64,000 nt of DNA, taken from the NCBI GenBank assembly GCA_035363115.1, contig DAOSEM010000001.1:558001-622000 (forward strand), in the 5' to 3' direction. Source of the stretch: Syntrophales bacterium (lineage in GTDB: Bacteria > Desulfobacterota > Syntrophia > Syntrophales > PHBD01). Position 1 is the stretch's first letter. Each line of letters begins with the position of its first letter. Both the position numbers and the translations under genes were made by a program. The notes under the pieces were generated by a model. The model made no database searches, had not been told where the DNA came from, and was given only the letters and a program-made list of their open reading frames with translations. Positions 44,701 through 50,925 of the stretch are shown here, piece by piece.

Positions 44701-45310
44701 TGCGTCTTACACCCAGGACCGCTGGTATGTCGATGTCGCCCTTACCCAGGCCCGCAACAACTACACCATGAGCCGCTCCATTGACTTTGGTGAAATCTCG
44801 CGGACGGCCGAGAGCAGTTACGACGGGTACGAGTTTTCGGGTTATGCCGAGGCGGGCTACAGGCTGCAATCACGAGGCTTCCAGATCATGCCGGTTGTAT
44901 CCTGTCAGGCCCTCCGCCATCACCGGAACGGCTTCCGGGAGAGCGGTGCGGATTCCCTGAATCTGATCTCGGAAGGCGAAGATACGGAATCGTTGCAGAC
45001 TTCCCTGGGCGTGAAGATCAGCAAGACGTTCAATGCCGGCGATAGGCTGACGTTAACGCCGGAATTCTCCGCCCGCTGGATCTATGAATTCGGCGATCCG
45101 GAGGCGCTCCTGAATGCCCGATTTACTGGTGCGTCGGCGGGCTCATTCACCGTGTACTCCGACAATGCCCGCCGGAGCAGCGCCGCCGCCACGTTGGGGG
45201 TCACCGGCGACATGGGAAAAAGCCTCGGCTTCTTCCTCCATTACGACGTCGAGCTGAGAGAGCGCCAGGCCAGCCACGCCGCGAGCGGTGGCCTGCGATA
45301 CAGTTGGTAA
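38762..45310 (+). CDS. Giant type Va autotransporter with beta-helix passenger
   Basis: The protein has 2,182 residues from ATG 38762 (GAGG upstream). A signal peptide (KKINRRNYLFIFSILLAFLLF, mature start after QPAWS) is followed by a passenger of about 1,750 residues built of short repeats of the form GxITNxGxIxGGxxGIxxxxG, a right-handed beta-helix pattern. The last 350 residues form an autotransporter beta-domain starting near WSVWGKSYATKGERRG, with alternating aromatic strands and a final Trp (GGLRYSW) as needed for BAM insertion. The passenger contains long internal duplications. No catalytic motif or RGD is seen, so an adhesin or surface-layer role is the best guess. Composition is lower in GC in the first half. 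Confidence 0.93.
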   Translation: MEMRKKINRRNYLFIFSILLAFLLFVQPAWSRCPGVGEVSSVVIIDGDDVCLNGVSANNPLQADIYGKIITSEGQAVVNNSHDDYTTVTVRETGNLSTSYEKSSWIFATVETHNSAEIINLGSISSDNNAGIRVRGGQALVTNNGYLFGGQYGIMADDKTASHNIRNEVSSGTTVTNTIKGGVAGILIPNGDVINGKDAKIMGGESGIEVQGGGEKVKIENTGGDITGGKNGIKVNEGRGNVTVENTGGNITGSDYGIKVEGSGGGVTVDNTGTIEGKNADGIRLEGTGSTVNNKAGGTIKGGEVGISVVETATITNESGATIQGTKTGVRYEQYNTFTNDGKVEGTEEGGIAFGKGGELINNETGEVTGNTYAVYTGTYNDDPTSQTEKLIVTNSGTLSATGPNGIGLVIGNTESDITNKSRGKIKGTKYGVYVLENGKLKNEAGATIIGGTAGIKFEKSSTFTNSGKIGVIDEKTYVASGTNGIEFAKGGSFTNEATGSVVGIEDGVNSIGDTTVINKGTITGQTQSGVYIKGTGVVENQGKITGGEYGVLVRGDLILTNEGTIRGGTTGVEANGGDITNSGTIDGGSTGINILSSSTGNMEITNYGTITGETWYGINATHNGSTTITNSRTIEGAIRGININSGKVINKAGAKIKGGENGILVFKSATIENSGTIRGETQNGIYLDKNGTVNNRAGGLIWGDTSNGIWARGASTITNAAGATIHGQTTGVLYSQNNTFTNDGKIEGITGNGVEFQDGGTFTNNTTGEVTGGKYGVATTGGTITNDGIIKGGQNGIYTGWESTANLEIVNRGTISGQTWYGIEAAHKGEAQITNWKDIYGKVRGVDINNGKVINKAGAKITGDENGIRVYKGANIENYGTISGGTQNGIYLDENGTVINRAGGLIEGKTYNGIWARGTSTITNAAGATIRGQITGLLYSQYNTFTNDGKVEGVTGNGIEFQNGGEFTNNATGEVTGGKYGVATTGGKITNYGNIEGGDAGVAMGGGTLLNNNLISSKGTGVLAGAATVDNNGTITGDETGVSISGGTLTNDNIIFGGITGVLSSGGNDTNNSMISGGETGVVVIGAATFDNYGTIGEIVQDGEVTQTALNGVEIYNANATVTNKGWVTKEGKVKGGTIKGKKYGVHLKNNSTLTNEKGATVSGGVNGIEIEYGNVKNYGDIQGGTGSAIHVASGGYGKLYNYTGGKVTGGTSGSAVQVDKDAYVYVENQEGAEIKAEGKAIDLLDGGKGDIKNSGEIEGTGTEGTGIHVGKATDADGNLVLSAVVTNEVKGTISGGKDGMLIDGLGVIYNYGEMNGGTGSTIHVAGGGHGELVNYAGGKVTGGTSGAAVQVDKDAYAYIENHEKGEIKGETAIDIKDGGSGDVVNIGTIEGTGTEGTGIHVGKTTDANGNLVLSATIRNGTTGTINGSKDGMLIDGLGLIFNDGEMNGGTGSAIHVAGGGHGELVNYAGGKVTGGTSGSAVQVDKDGYAYILNRENAEIKGSESVIDVKGASDIENSGTIQQESKSGAGAPSSISDSRIIEIDGTVRAAIGGNNAGTVTILNKTLGTIKGESGIFLTGTGNDTLDNYGTIIGTGGTAVNMGGGNDTVIMRSGSRVTGNMDGGAGTDSILFEGSGEVVGGTALEFENITKTGSGTWTVNDDLHSGKNISIYGGRTSILKVNGDYTQDADSIFIVEFVDGYTGKIHATTAHLNGGLVVALGYIREGVHTILETDKGVTGTFTGLGEPGVEHKLGRYISYVLLYDDKNAAISYFWRSRHFAEDAMTRNEKAVAYYLDGIYNNLTGDLANNVFRELIKMDDPVLFRSALNQMGGASHTAFVTVDKDRQSHYYRSLLRREADLPFKTTADEKLQSFLGQTATTDVDQISSALAAAAAPLAHIAGGMGLPWSVWGKSYATKGERRGDDIASRYDYWMGGALFGMDYRPLPELRLGVSIGYSKTDMTMKDLQDNGQEDSFQSSLYASYTQDRWYVDVALTQARNNYTMSRSIDFGEISRTAESSYDGYEFSGYAEAGYRLQSRGFQIMPVVSCQALRHHRNGFRESGADSLNLISEGEDTESLQTSLGVKISKTFNAGDRLTLTPEFSARWIYEFGDPEALLNARFTGASAGSFTVYSDNARRSSAAATLGVTGDMGKSLGFFLHYDVELRERQASHAASGGLRYSW
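40475..41704 (+). repeat. Tandem 615-bp repeat inside the autotransporter
   Basis: Two units of 205 codons (40475-41089 and 41090-41704) share segments such as NKAGAKI, TWYGI, NGIWARG, STITNAAGATI and NNATGEVTGGKYG in the same order. They look like an internal duplication that has diverged. Confidence 0.85.
42317..43257 (+). repeat. 396/399-bp repeats inside the autotransporter
   Basis: Units start at 42317, 42716 and 43112 (the last partial) with GGTGSAIHVAGGGHGELVNY-like text, then TGGTSGSAVQVDKDAY and GTGTEGTGIHVGK. Near-identical DNA between the second and third units suggests recent expansion. Confidence 0.85.
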
Positions 45311-45361
45311 CTTATGAGAAAGTATTCCTGCTGCAATTTTTCCCATTGAGAAAGGTGGATC

Positions 45362-45937
45362 ATGAAGAGAAACATCGGTCCCTGCGACATGTTTTTTCCC
45401 GTTCCCGCGGCCCTGATCGTAAGCGGAGAGGAGGAGCAGGCAAACATCGCCACCGTGGCCTGGATCGGAATCCTAAGTTCCGAGCCTCCCACAATCGGAA
45501 TCTCCCTCCGAAAGGACCGCTATACCCTGCAATTGATCCGCAAGGGGCATGAGTTCAGCGTCAACATCCCTTCGGAAGACCTGTCGATTCAGGTCGATTA
45601 CTGCGGAATCATCTCGGGGCGCGATGCCAACAAGTTCGAGGCAACCGGCTTCAAAACGGATGCCTCGCTTTACATCAGGCCGCCGCTGATTCGGGATTGT
45701 CCGTACAACCTGGAGTGCGTCGTGGTGGGAGAACAGGAGATCGGGGATTTTGTCCTGGTCATGGGAAAGATCGTTGCCAACCATATCGATGAGAATCTGC
45801 TGTCTCCGGAAGGCAAAGTGGAGATGGACGCCGTCAGGCCGCTGGTGTACTGCGCCGGTCCCAGGGAATACTGGAACCTGGGCTGCAAGCTGGACGATGC
45901 TTATTCGGTCGGGTTAATGATGGATATGGCTGAATAG
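45362..45937 (+). CDS. Flavin reductase-like (FMN-binding split-barrel) protein
   Basis: The 191-residue protein resembles the DIM6/NTAB flavin reductase family. It opens with CDMFFPVPAALIVSG and has EEQANIATVAWIGILSSEPPTIGISL, the usual FMN-contacting strand pattern, then GHEFSVNIPSEDL and DYCGIISGRDANKFEATG. It could be a flavin reductase or a small flavoprotein electron carrier. AGAAAGGTGG precedes the ATG. It sits 51 bp after the autotransporter. Confidence 0.85.
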   Translation: MKRNIGPCDMFFPVPAALIVSGEEEQANIATVAWIGILSSEPPTIGISLRKDRYTLQLIRKGHEFSVNIPSEDLSIQVDYCGIISGRDANKFEATGFKTDASLYIRPPLIRDCPYNLECVVVGEQEIGDFVLVMGKIVANHIDENLLSPEGKVEMDAVRPLVYCAGPREYWNLGCKLDDAYSVGLMMDMAE

Positions 45938-46018
45938 AAGAGAGCGGAATAAGCACGATTGATGAGATGCTGTAAGGGGCGGAGAAAAGAATAAGGGCGA
46001 CGAAAGGGAGGGAATGCA

Positions 46019-46717
46019 TTGAAGACAATCGGTTTGATCGGGGGGATGAGCTGGGAATCGACCATTCCGTACTATCGGATCATCAACGAAACCGTGAGGG
46101 AGCGGCTGGGAGGACTGCACTCCGCCAAGGTCCTTCTCTATAGCGTTGATTTTCATGAAATCGAACGGCTGCAGCATGAAGGGAACTGGGACGAGGCCGG
46201 CGAAGTGCTGGCCGCAGCGGCACGCTCCCTCCAGAACGCCGGCGCCGGGATGATCGTTCTCTGCACGAACACGATGCATAAAGTGGCCGAGCGGATTCAG
46301 GACGCCACGGACATTCCCTTTCTTCACATCGCCGATCCCACGGCCGAGGAGGTCAAGCGCAGCGGATTCTGTACCGTGGGCCTGCTGGGAACCCGCTTCA
46401 CGATGGAACAGGATTTCTACAAGGGGCGTCTTCTGGAGAGGCATAGCATCGAGGTCATCGTTCCGCATGAAGAGGACCGCGAGCTCGTGCACAGGGTCAT
46501 CTTCGAGGAACTTTGCCTTGGGCGGATCCTCGAAAGCTCTCATTTGGAGTTTCGGCGCATCATCGGCGATCTCGCCGATCGGGGTGCCCAGGGAATCATT
46601 CTCGGCTGCACCGAGATCCAGATGCTTGTCAGCCAGCGAGACTCGGACGTCCGCATCTTCGACACCACTGCCATCCATGCGCGCGGAGCGGTGGAATGGG
46701 CGCTGGCGGACTGCTGA
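46019..46717 (+). CDS. Aspartate/glutamate racemase family protein
   Basis: A 232-residue protein with a TTG start and AGGGAGGG upstream. It opens KTIGLIGGMSWEST. The two catalytic Cys are in LCTNTMH and LGCTEIQ, as in PLP-independent aspartate racemases (YgeA/RacX group). Broad amino acid racemases of this type make D-amino acids for the cell wall or for signalling. The exact substrate cannot be set. Neighbours are a flavin reductase and a purine permease, not cell-wall genes. Confidence 0.88.
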   Translation: MKTIGLIGGMSWESTIPYYRIINETVRERLGGLHSAKVLLYSVDFHEIERLQHEGNWDEAGEVLAAAARSLQNAGAGMIVLCTNTMHKVAERIQDATDIPFLHIADPTAEEVKRSGFCTVGLLGTRFTMEQDFYKGRLLERHSIEVIVPHEEDRELVHRVIFEELCLGRILESSHLEFRRIIGDLADRGAQGIILGCTEIQMLVSQRDSDVRIFDTTAIHARGAVEWALADC

Positions 46718-46754
46718 ACATGCCTGTCTCTGTATATTATACGCCCTTTGGTAC

Positions 46755-46799
46755 GGCGGCCTGCGTCTTGTGATCCGGATTCCGAACAATCCGGCCGCC
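46755..46799 (+). other. Nested hairpins upstream of the purine permease gene
   Basis: GGCGGCC (46755-46761) can pair with GGCCGCC (46793-46799). CCGGATT (46775-46781) pairs with AATCCGG (46788-46794). The stems overlap by two bases and may be alternatives. No T-run follows. It does not resemble a purine riboswitch core. Confidence 0.35.
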
Positions 46800-46924
46800 G
46801 GTTGATTTCTACTGCATTCCGGAACGGTTCTTCTTAGGCAACCCACAGTTCTTCTTCCATATCTGGCTGCAAGGATGTATAGTCCGCATCACATTTCATA
46901 CCTCCGATCCGGAGCGCCCATTCC

Positions 46925-48328
46925 ATGAAAGAGTTTTTTCGATTCGAGGAGCGCGGAACAAACCTGCGGACCGAGCTTTCCGCAGGAGTCACCACGTTTC
47001 TGACGATGGCCTACATCATCTTCGTGAATCCCGGCATTCTCTCCGCCGCCGGGGTTCCCTTCGCCGGCGCCGCAACCGCCACAGCCCTGGGCGCGGCCTT
47101 GATGTGCATCTGCATGGGCCTGGTGACGAACCGGCCGCTGGCCCTTGCCTCGGGAATGGGGTTGAACGCCGTCATCGCCTTTGGCGTCATCGGTTTCCAG
47201 CAGGCCAATGTTCCCTGGCAGGTGGGAATGTCGGTGATCTTCCTGGAAGGCGTCCTGATTCTGATCCTGGTCCTTTCGGGGCTCCGGGAAGCGGTGATGA
47301 ACGCCATCCCGCTGGATCTCAAGCGGGCCATCGGCGTGGGCATCGGCCTCTTCATCACCATCATCGGGCTGAACGGGGGCGGGATCATCCGCCCGGCACC
47401 GGTCACGCTTGTTGCCCTGGGCGACCTTTCCCAGAAGTATGTATGGGTCTCCTTCATCGGCCTCTTCGCCGTCCTGATCTTCAGGACGATCGGGATCAGG
47501 AGCTATATCCTGTTCGGAATCCTGGCTGCGACGCTGGCGGCGCTGTTCCTGGGCGTGGCAAAACCTCCGTCCGGAATCGTGGGGCCGCTCGATTTCCAGA
47601 CGTTCTTTGCGCCCTTTCAGGCGATCGACGGCACGTACGCCGTTATCCGGGTGTTTACTCCCGCCCTCCTGGTTATGGTATTCGCCGTATTGCTGACGGA
47701 CTTTTTCGACACCATGGGAACCGTCGTTGCGGTGGGAGAGCAGGCGGAATTTGTGGACAGGGAAGGCCGGATTCCCGGAATCCGGGGCATCCTGACCGTG
47801 GACTCCGTGGCGGCTCTCACGGGTGGGCTTTTCGGGGCCAGTTCCATCACGACGTATGTCGAGTCTGCGGCCGGTGCCGCCGAGGGAGGGCGGACCGGCC
47901 TGACGGCGATCGTGGTCGGCGTCCTTTTCGCGTTCGCGGCCTTCTTTTCGCCGATCATTCAGATGGTCGGCGGCGGCTTTGCGATTCCCAGCGCCCAGCA
48001 GTACGGCCTGCTGGTCGGCACCGGCGCCACCGTTCCGGCGGGCGACTATCACCTTTATCCGATCACCGCGGGCGCCCTGATCGTCGTCGGGTTCCTCATG
48101 ATGGGGATAGTCCGGGAGATTCAATGGGGCAGCTTTGAAGATGCCTTCCCGGCATTTCTCATCATGATTGGAATCCCGTTGACCTATAACATCAGCTATG
48201 GAATCGGATTCGGGTTCATCAGCTACACGCTGCTCAAGATCGTCCGCGGCCGGTATCGCGACGTCCCGCCCCTTCTCTATGTCATCAGTGCCGCGTTTGT
48301 GATCGCCTTTGCATTGCCGTTTGTTTGA
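46925..48328 (+). CDS. AzgA/PbuG-type guanine-hypoxanthine permease
   Basis: This 467-residue membrane protein has about 13 hydrophobic segments. It opens FFRFEERGTNLRTELSAGVTTFLTMAYIIFVNP, the family signature, and has ASGMGLNAVIAFGV, the motif TDFFDTMGT, and GGLFGASSITTYVESAAGA. AzgA-type proton symporters take up purine bases. The sequence ends in a last helix at LPFV. It may form an operon with the solute-binding protein gene downstream. Confidence 0.95.
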   Translation: MKEFFRFEERGTNLRTELSAGVTTFLTMAYIIFVNPGILSAAGVPFAGAATATALGAALMCICMGLVTNRPLALASGMGLNAVIAFGVIGFQQANVPWQVGMSVIFLEGVLILILVLSGLREAVMNAIPLDLKRAIGVGIGLFITIIGLNGGGIIRPAPVTLVALGDLSQKYVWVSFIGLFAVLIFRTIGIRSYILFGILAATLAALFLGVAKPPSGIVGPLDFQTFFAPFQAIDGTYAVIRVFTPALLVMVFAVLLTDFFDTMGTVVAVGEQAEFVDREGRIPGIRGILTVDSVAALTGGLFGASSITTYVESAAGAAEGGRTGLTAIVVGVLFAFAAFFSPIIQMVGGGFAIPSAQQYGLLVGTGATVPAGDYHLYPITAGALIVVGFLMMGIVREIQWGSFEDAFPAFLIMIGIPLTYNISYGIGFGFISYTLLKIVRGRYRDVPPLLYVISAAFVIAFALPFV

Positions 48329-48365
48329 TCGGCCTGAAACATCATTTCATTCAAGGAGGTATGGC

Positions 48366-49886
48366 ATGAAACTGCTCAGAATGGTCGTTCTTTTCGTGTC
48401 CTTGTTGCTGCTCGTCATGCCGACCGGCGCCGGTGCCGCGGCGGGGAAGATTGTCGTCGCCCAGGGTGTGGACGTATCGAGCCTCGACCCCCAGAAGGCG
48501 GGGACGTCCGTCGATCTGAACTACTGCTCCGCCGTATTCGACGGACTCCTGCGGAGAACGGGGAAAGACGGGATGAAACCCAACCTGGCGGAGAGTTATC
48601 GGAACGTCGATCCGACGACCTGGGAATTCAAGATCCGCAAGGGCGTCTTCTTCCACAACGGAGATCCGCTGACGGCTGCCGACGTCGCCTTCAGCTTCAG
48701 AAGGACGAAGAAGGAGAGCAACCCCTTTAAAATGTTCTTTACGGGCCTGAAGGATGTGATCGCCGTGGATCCCTACACGGTTCGCATCGTCACGGCGAAT
48801 CCCGATCCGATCCTGCCGAAACGGATGGCCTGTGTCGCGTATGTCGTACCCGAAAAATACATTCGCGAAAAAGGGGAGGCGAATTTTGCACTGCATCCCG
48901 TCGGTACGGGCCGCTACAAATTCGTGAAGCGCGTGGTCGGACAATTCGTTGAGCTGGAGGCGAACGATCGCTACTGGGGACCGAAACCGGCAACAGTCAA
49001 GACGCTCGTGTTCAAAGCCGTTCCCGATCAGGACAAGCGCGTGGAGGATCTGAAAAAGGGACGGGTGCAGGTCGCGGTCGGCGTTCCGCCCCGCGCTGTT
49101 CCCGATCTGCAGAAGAACTCCGAAGTGAAGGTAATCTCCGGTCCGAGCGGCAGGGTGGTGTTTATTGGTTTCAACCTGCTGAAGCCGGACGGCAGCCCGA
49201 TTTCGGACAAACGGGTCCGCCAGGCCATCAGCCATGCCATCGACAGGGAGTCACTCATCAAGATAACTCTCCATGGCAGCGGCGTACCCCTGGCCACGCC
49301 CCTGGTCCCCTCCGTCGACGGGTATGATCCCTCCATCCCGCCGATTCCCTATGATCCGGCAAAGGCCCGGAAACTCCTGGCGGAGGCGGGTTATCCGAAC
49401 GGATTTGAAATCACGCTGGCCACGCCCTCCGGACGCTACATCCACGACCGGCAGGTTGCCGAAGCGGTTGTCGGGATGCTGGACAGGGTCGGCATCAGCG
49501 TAAGCGTCAAGCTGTATGATTGGGCCGCCTATCAGCAGGCTCTGATGAGCCGCAAGCTGGAACCCTTGTATCTGCTTGGGTGGGGCAACCCGCTTTATGA
49601 CGCCGACGGTGTGCTGATTCCGCTCCTGTCAACCGGCACCCGCGTTTCCCACTATTCCAATCCGGAACTGGACAGGCTGCTGCAGGCGGCGCGCTTCGAG
49701 ATGGATCCGCAAAAGAGGCAGTCCCTTTACCGCGAGAGCCTTCTTACGATTCGCGACGATGTCCCGGGGATCTATCTTTATGAAGAGGTCGCGCGTTACG
49801 GCCTGAGCCGGAACGTGGGCAATTTCCCCGCACCGGAAGGAAGCGAGCGGAAGGACCTCGACATGCTGGAACTGAAGAGCAAGTAA
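48366..49886 (+). CDS. ABC transporter substrate-binding protein, family 5 (peptide/nickel type)
   Basis: The 506-residue exported protein starts at ATG 48366 with AAGGAGGT upstream. A signal peptide (MKLLRMVVLFVSLLLLVMP) is followed by GVDVSSLDPQKAGTSVDLNYC, the family signature AESYRNVDPTTWEFKIRKGVFFHNGDPLTAADVAFSFRRT, and RQAISHAIDRE. No lipobox Cys is seen, so it is probably periplasmic. No permease or ATPase genes follow, so it is an orphan whose transporter is elsewhere. Ligand is unknown. Confidence 0.92.
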   Translation: MKLLRMVVLFVSLLLLVMPTGAGAAAGKIVVAQGVDVSSLDPQKAGTSVDLNYCSAVFDGLLRRTGKDGMKPNLAESYRNVDPTTWEFKIRKGVFFHNGDPLTAADVAFSFRRTKKESNPFKMFFTGLKDVIAVDPYTVRIVTANPDPILPKRMACVAYVVPEKYIREKGEANFALHPVGTGRYKFVKRVVGQFVELEANDRYWGPKPATVKTLVFKAVPDQDKRVEDLKKGRVQVAVGVPPRAVPDLQKNSEVKVISGPSGRVVFIGFNLLKPDGSPISDKRVRQAISHAIDRESLIKITLHGSGVPLATPLVPSVDGYDPSIPPIPYDPAKARKLLAEAGYPNGFEITLATPSGRYIHDRQVAEAVVGMLDRVGISVSVKLYDWAAYQQALMSRKLEPLYLLGWGNPLYDADGVLIPLLSTGTRVSHYSNPELDRLLQAARFEMDPQKRQSLYRESLLTIRDDVPGIYLYEEVARYGLSRNVGNFPAPEGSERKDLDMLELKSK

Positions 49887-49890
49887 AGAT

Positions 49891-49914
49891 CGGGGCTTGT
49901 CCCCGGGTCTTTTG
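49891..49914 (+). terminator. Terminator after the solute-binding protein gene
   Basis: CGGGG (49891-49895) pairs with CCCCG (49901-49905) over CTTGT, followed by GGTCTTTT. The stem is short. Confidence 0.6.
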
Positions 49915-50049
49915 GCGTATGTTCCTTTCTGCCGATTAAGGCGGTGCCGGCCCGACCTCTCCGTCTTGAGGGCGCTCCCGGCCTTCCCATGGTCCCGGCC
50001 GCGGGCGCCCTCATCCCGCTTTCCCACCCGTAGCCTTCCCGTCCTCCCG

Positions 50050-50925
50050 TTACTCCTCCCCCAGGAAATCCTCGAAATGGTACCACTGATCCGGGTGGCT
50101 GCGGGCCTCCTCCTCCAGGATCCGTGCGTAGGTCTGGGCGGAGCGGCGGACGACTTCGTCCCTGTCCTTCCTTGAAACGGCTTTCACGGTCCAGGGCGTG
50201 CTGACCCGGATGCGGTAGCGGCCTCTGGCCTCGCGATAGACGAAGAAGGGCAGGATCGGCGCCCCTGACAGGAGGGAGAAGAGGTGAGGCGTCTCGGGAA
50301 GAAGGGCTTCGTGGCCGGCGAAGGCGACCGCGACGGACCGCTGGCTTTCGTGCCAGAGGCGGTCCCCCGTCATGGAGACCAGTCCGCCCTCCCGGAGGAA
50401 ACGGATCGCCTCGACGAGGTCGAATGGCGAGGCGGCGTCGGGAGAGGCCGTCACGAGCCGCACGCCCCGCTCCGACAGGCTCTGCTTCTGCATCCGCTCG
50501 ATCTGCTCCCGGTGCTTCTCCCCCACGTAGAGGAGAAGCTTCATCCCCTTGCCTTTCAGGAGATGGGCCGAGATCTCCCAGTTTCCCAGGTGTGACATGA
50601 GCAGAACGCCTCCCCGTCCGGACGCGATGGCCTCTTCCAGGTAATGAAACCCTTCGCTTTCGTAGGGGATATTTCCACGCTCTTGGAACAGGAAGCGATC
50701 CAGAAAGACGGACGTGAAGTTCTGGTACTGGCGCCAGGTCAGAAAGATGGCGTGAAGAAGACCCCGCCCCGGAAAGAGGATCCGGTAAAAACGGGCACTC
50801 CGGGCGACCCGCCGGGGGAAGAAGAGAAAGTAGCCGGCGGCGATGAACCAGGCGAAAAACCGGAACACCCAGGGGCCGGCGTGGCGCGTGAGGGTTGTAA
50901 GGTACCGGTAGGCGGCCGCCTTCAT
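50050..50925 (-). CDS. LpxL/HtrB-like lysophospholipid acyltransferase
   Basis: This 291-residue protein of the lauroyl/myristoyl acyltransferase family has an N-terminal membrane helix (FRFFAWFIAAGYFLFF), the catalytic HLGNWE (HxxxxE/D pattern), and GDRLWHES. C-terminal AGAPILPFFVYRE-like text (SGAPILPFF) is typical of acyl-donor binding. It acts at the inner membrane on lipid A or a related glycolipid. Its ATG overlaps the exporter-methyltransferase stop by four bases (ATGA). This coupling suggests the three-gene set transfers and exports a lipid. Confidence 0.88.
   Translation of the reverse strand: MKAAAYRYLTTLTRHAGPWVFRFFAWFIAAGYFLFFPRRVARSARFYRILFPGRGLLHAIFLTWRQYQNFTSVFLDRFLFQERGNIPYESEGFHYLEEAIASGRGGVLLMSHLGNWEISAHLLKGKGMKLLLYVGEKHREQIERMQKQSLSERGVRLVTASPDAASPFDLVEAIRFLREGGLVSMTGDRLWHESQRSVAVAFAGHEALLPETPHLFSLLSGAPILPFFVYREARGRYRIRVSTPWTVKAVSRKDRDEVVRRSAQTYARILEEEARSHPDQWYHFEDFLGEE

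Noticed and set aside
46755..46860. Purine riboswitch before the permease
   Set aside because: The conserved purine aptamer core was not found. Only plain stems are present.
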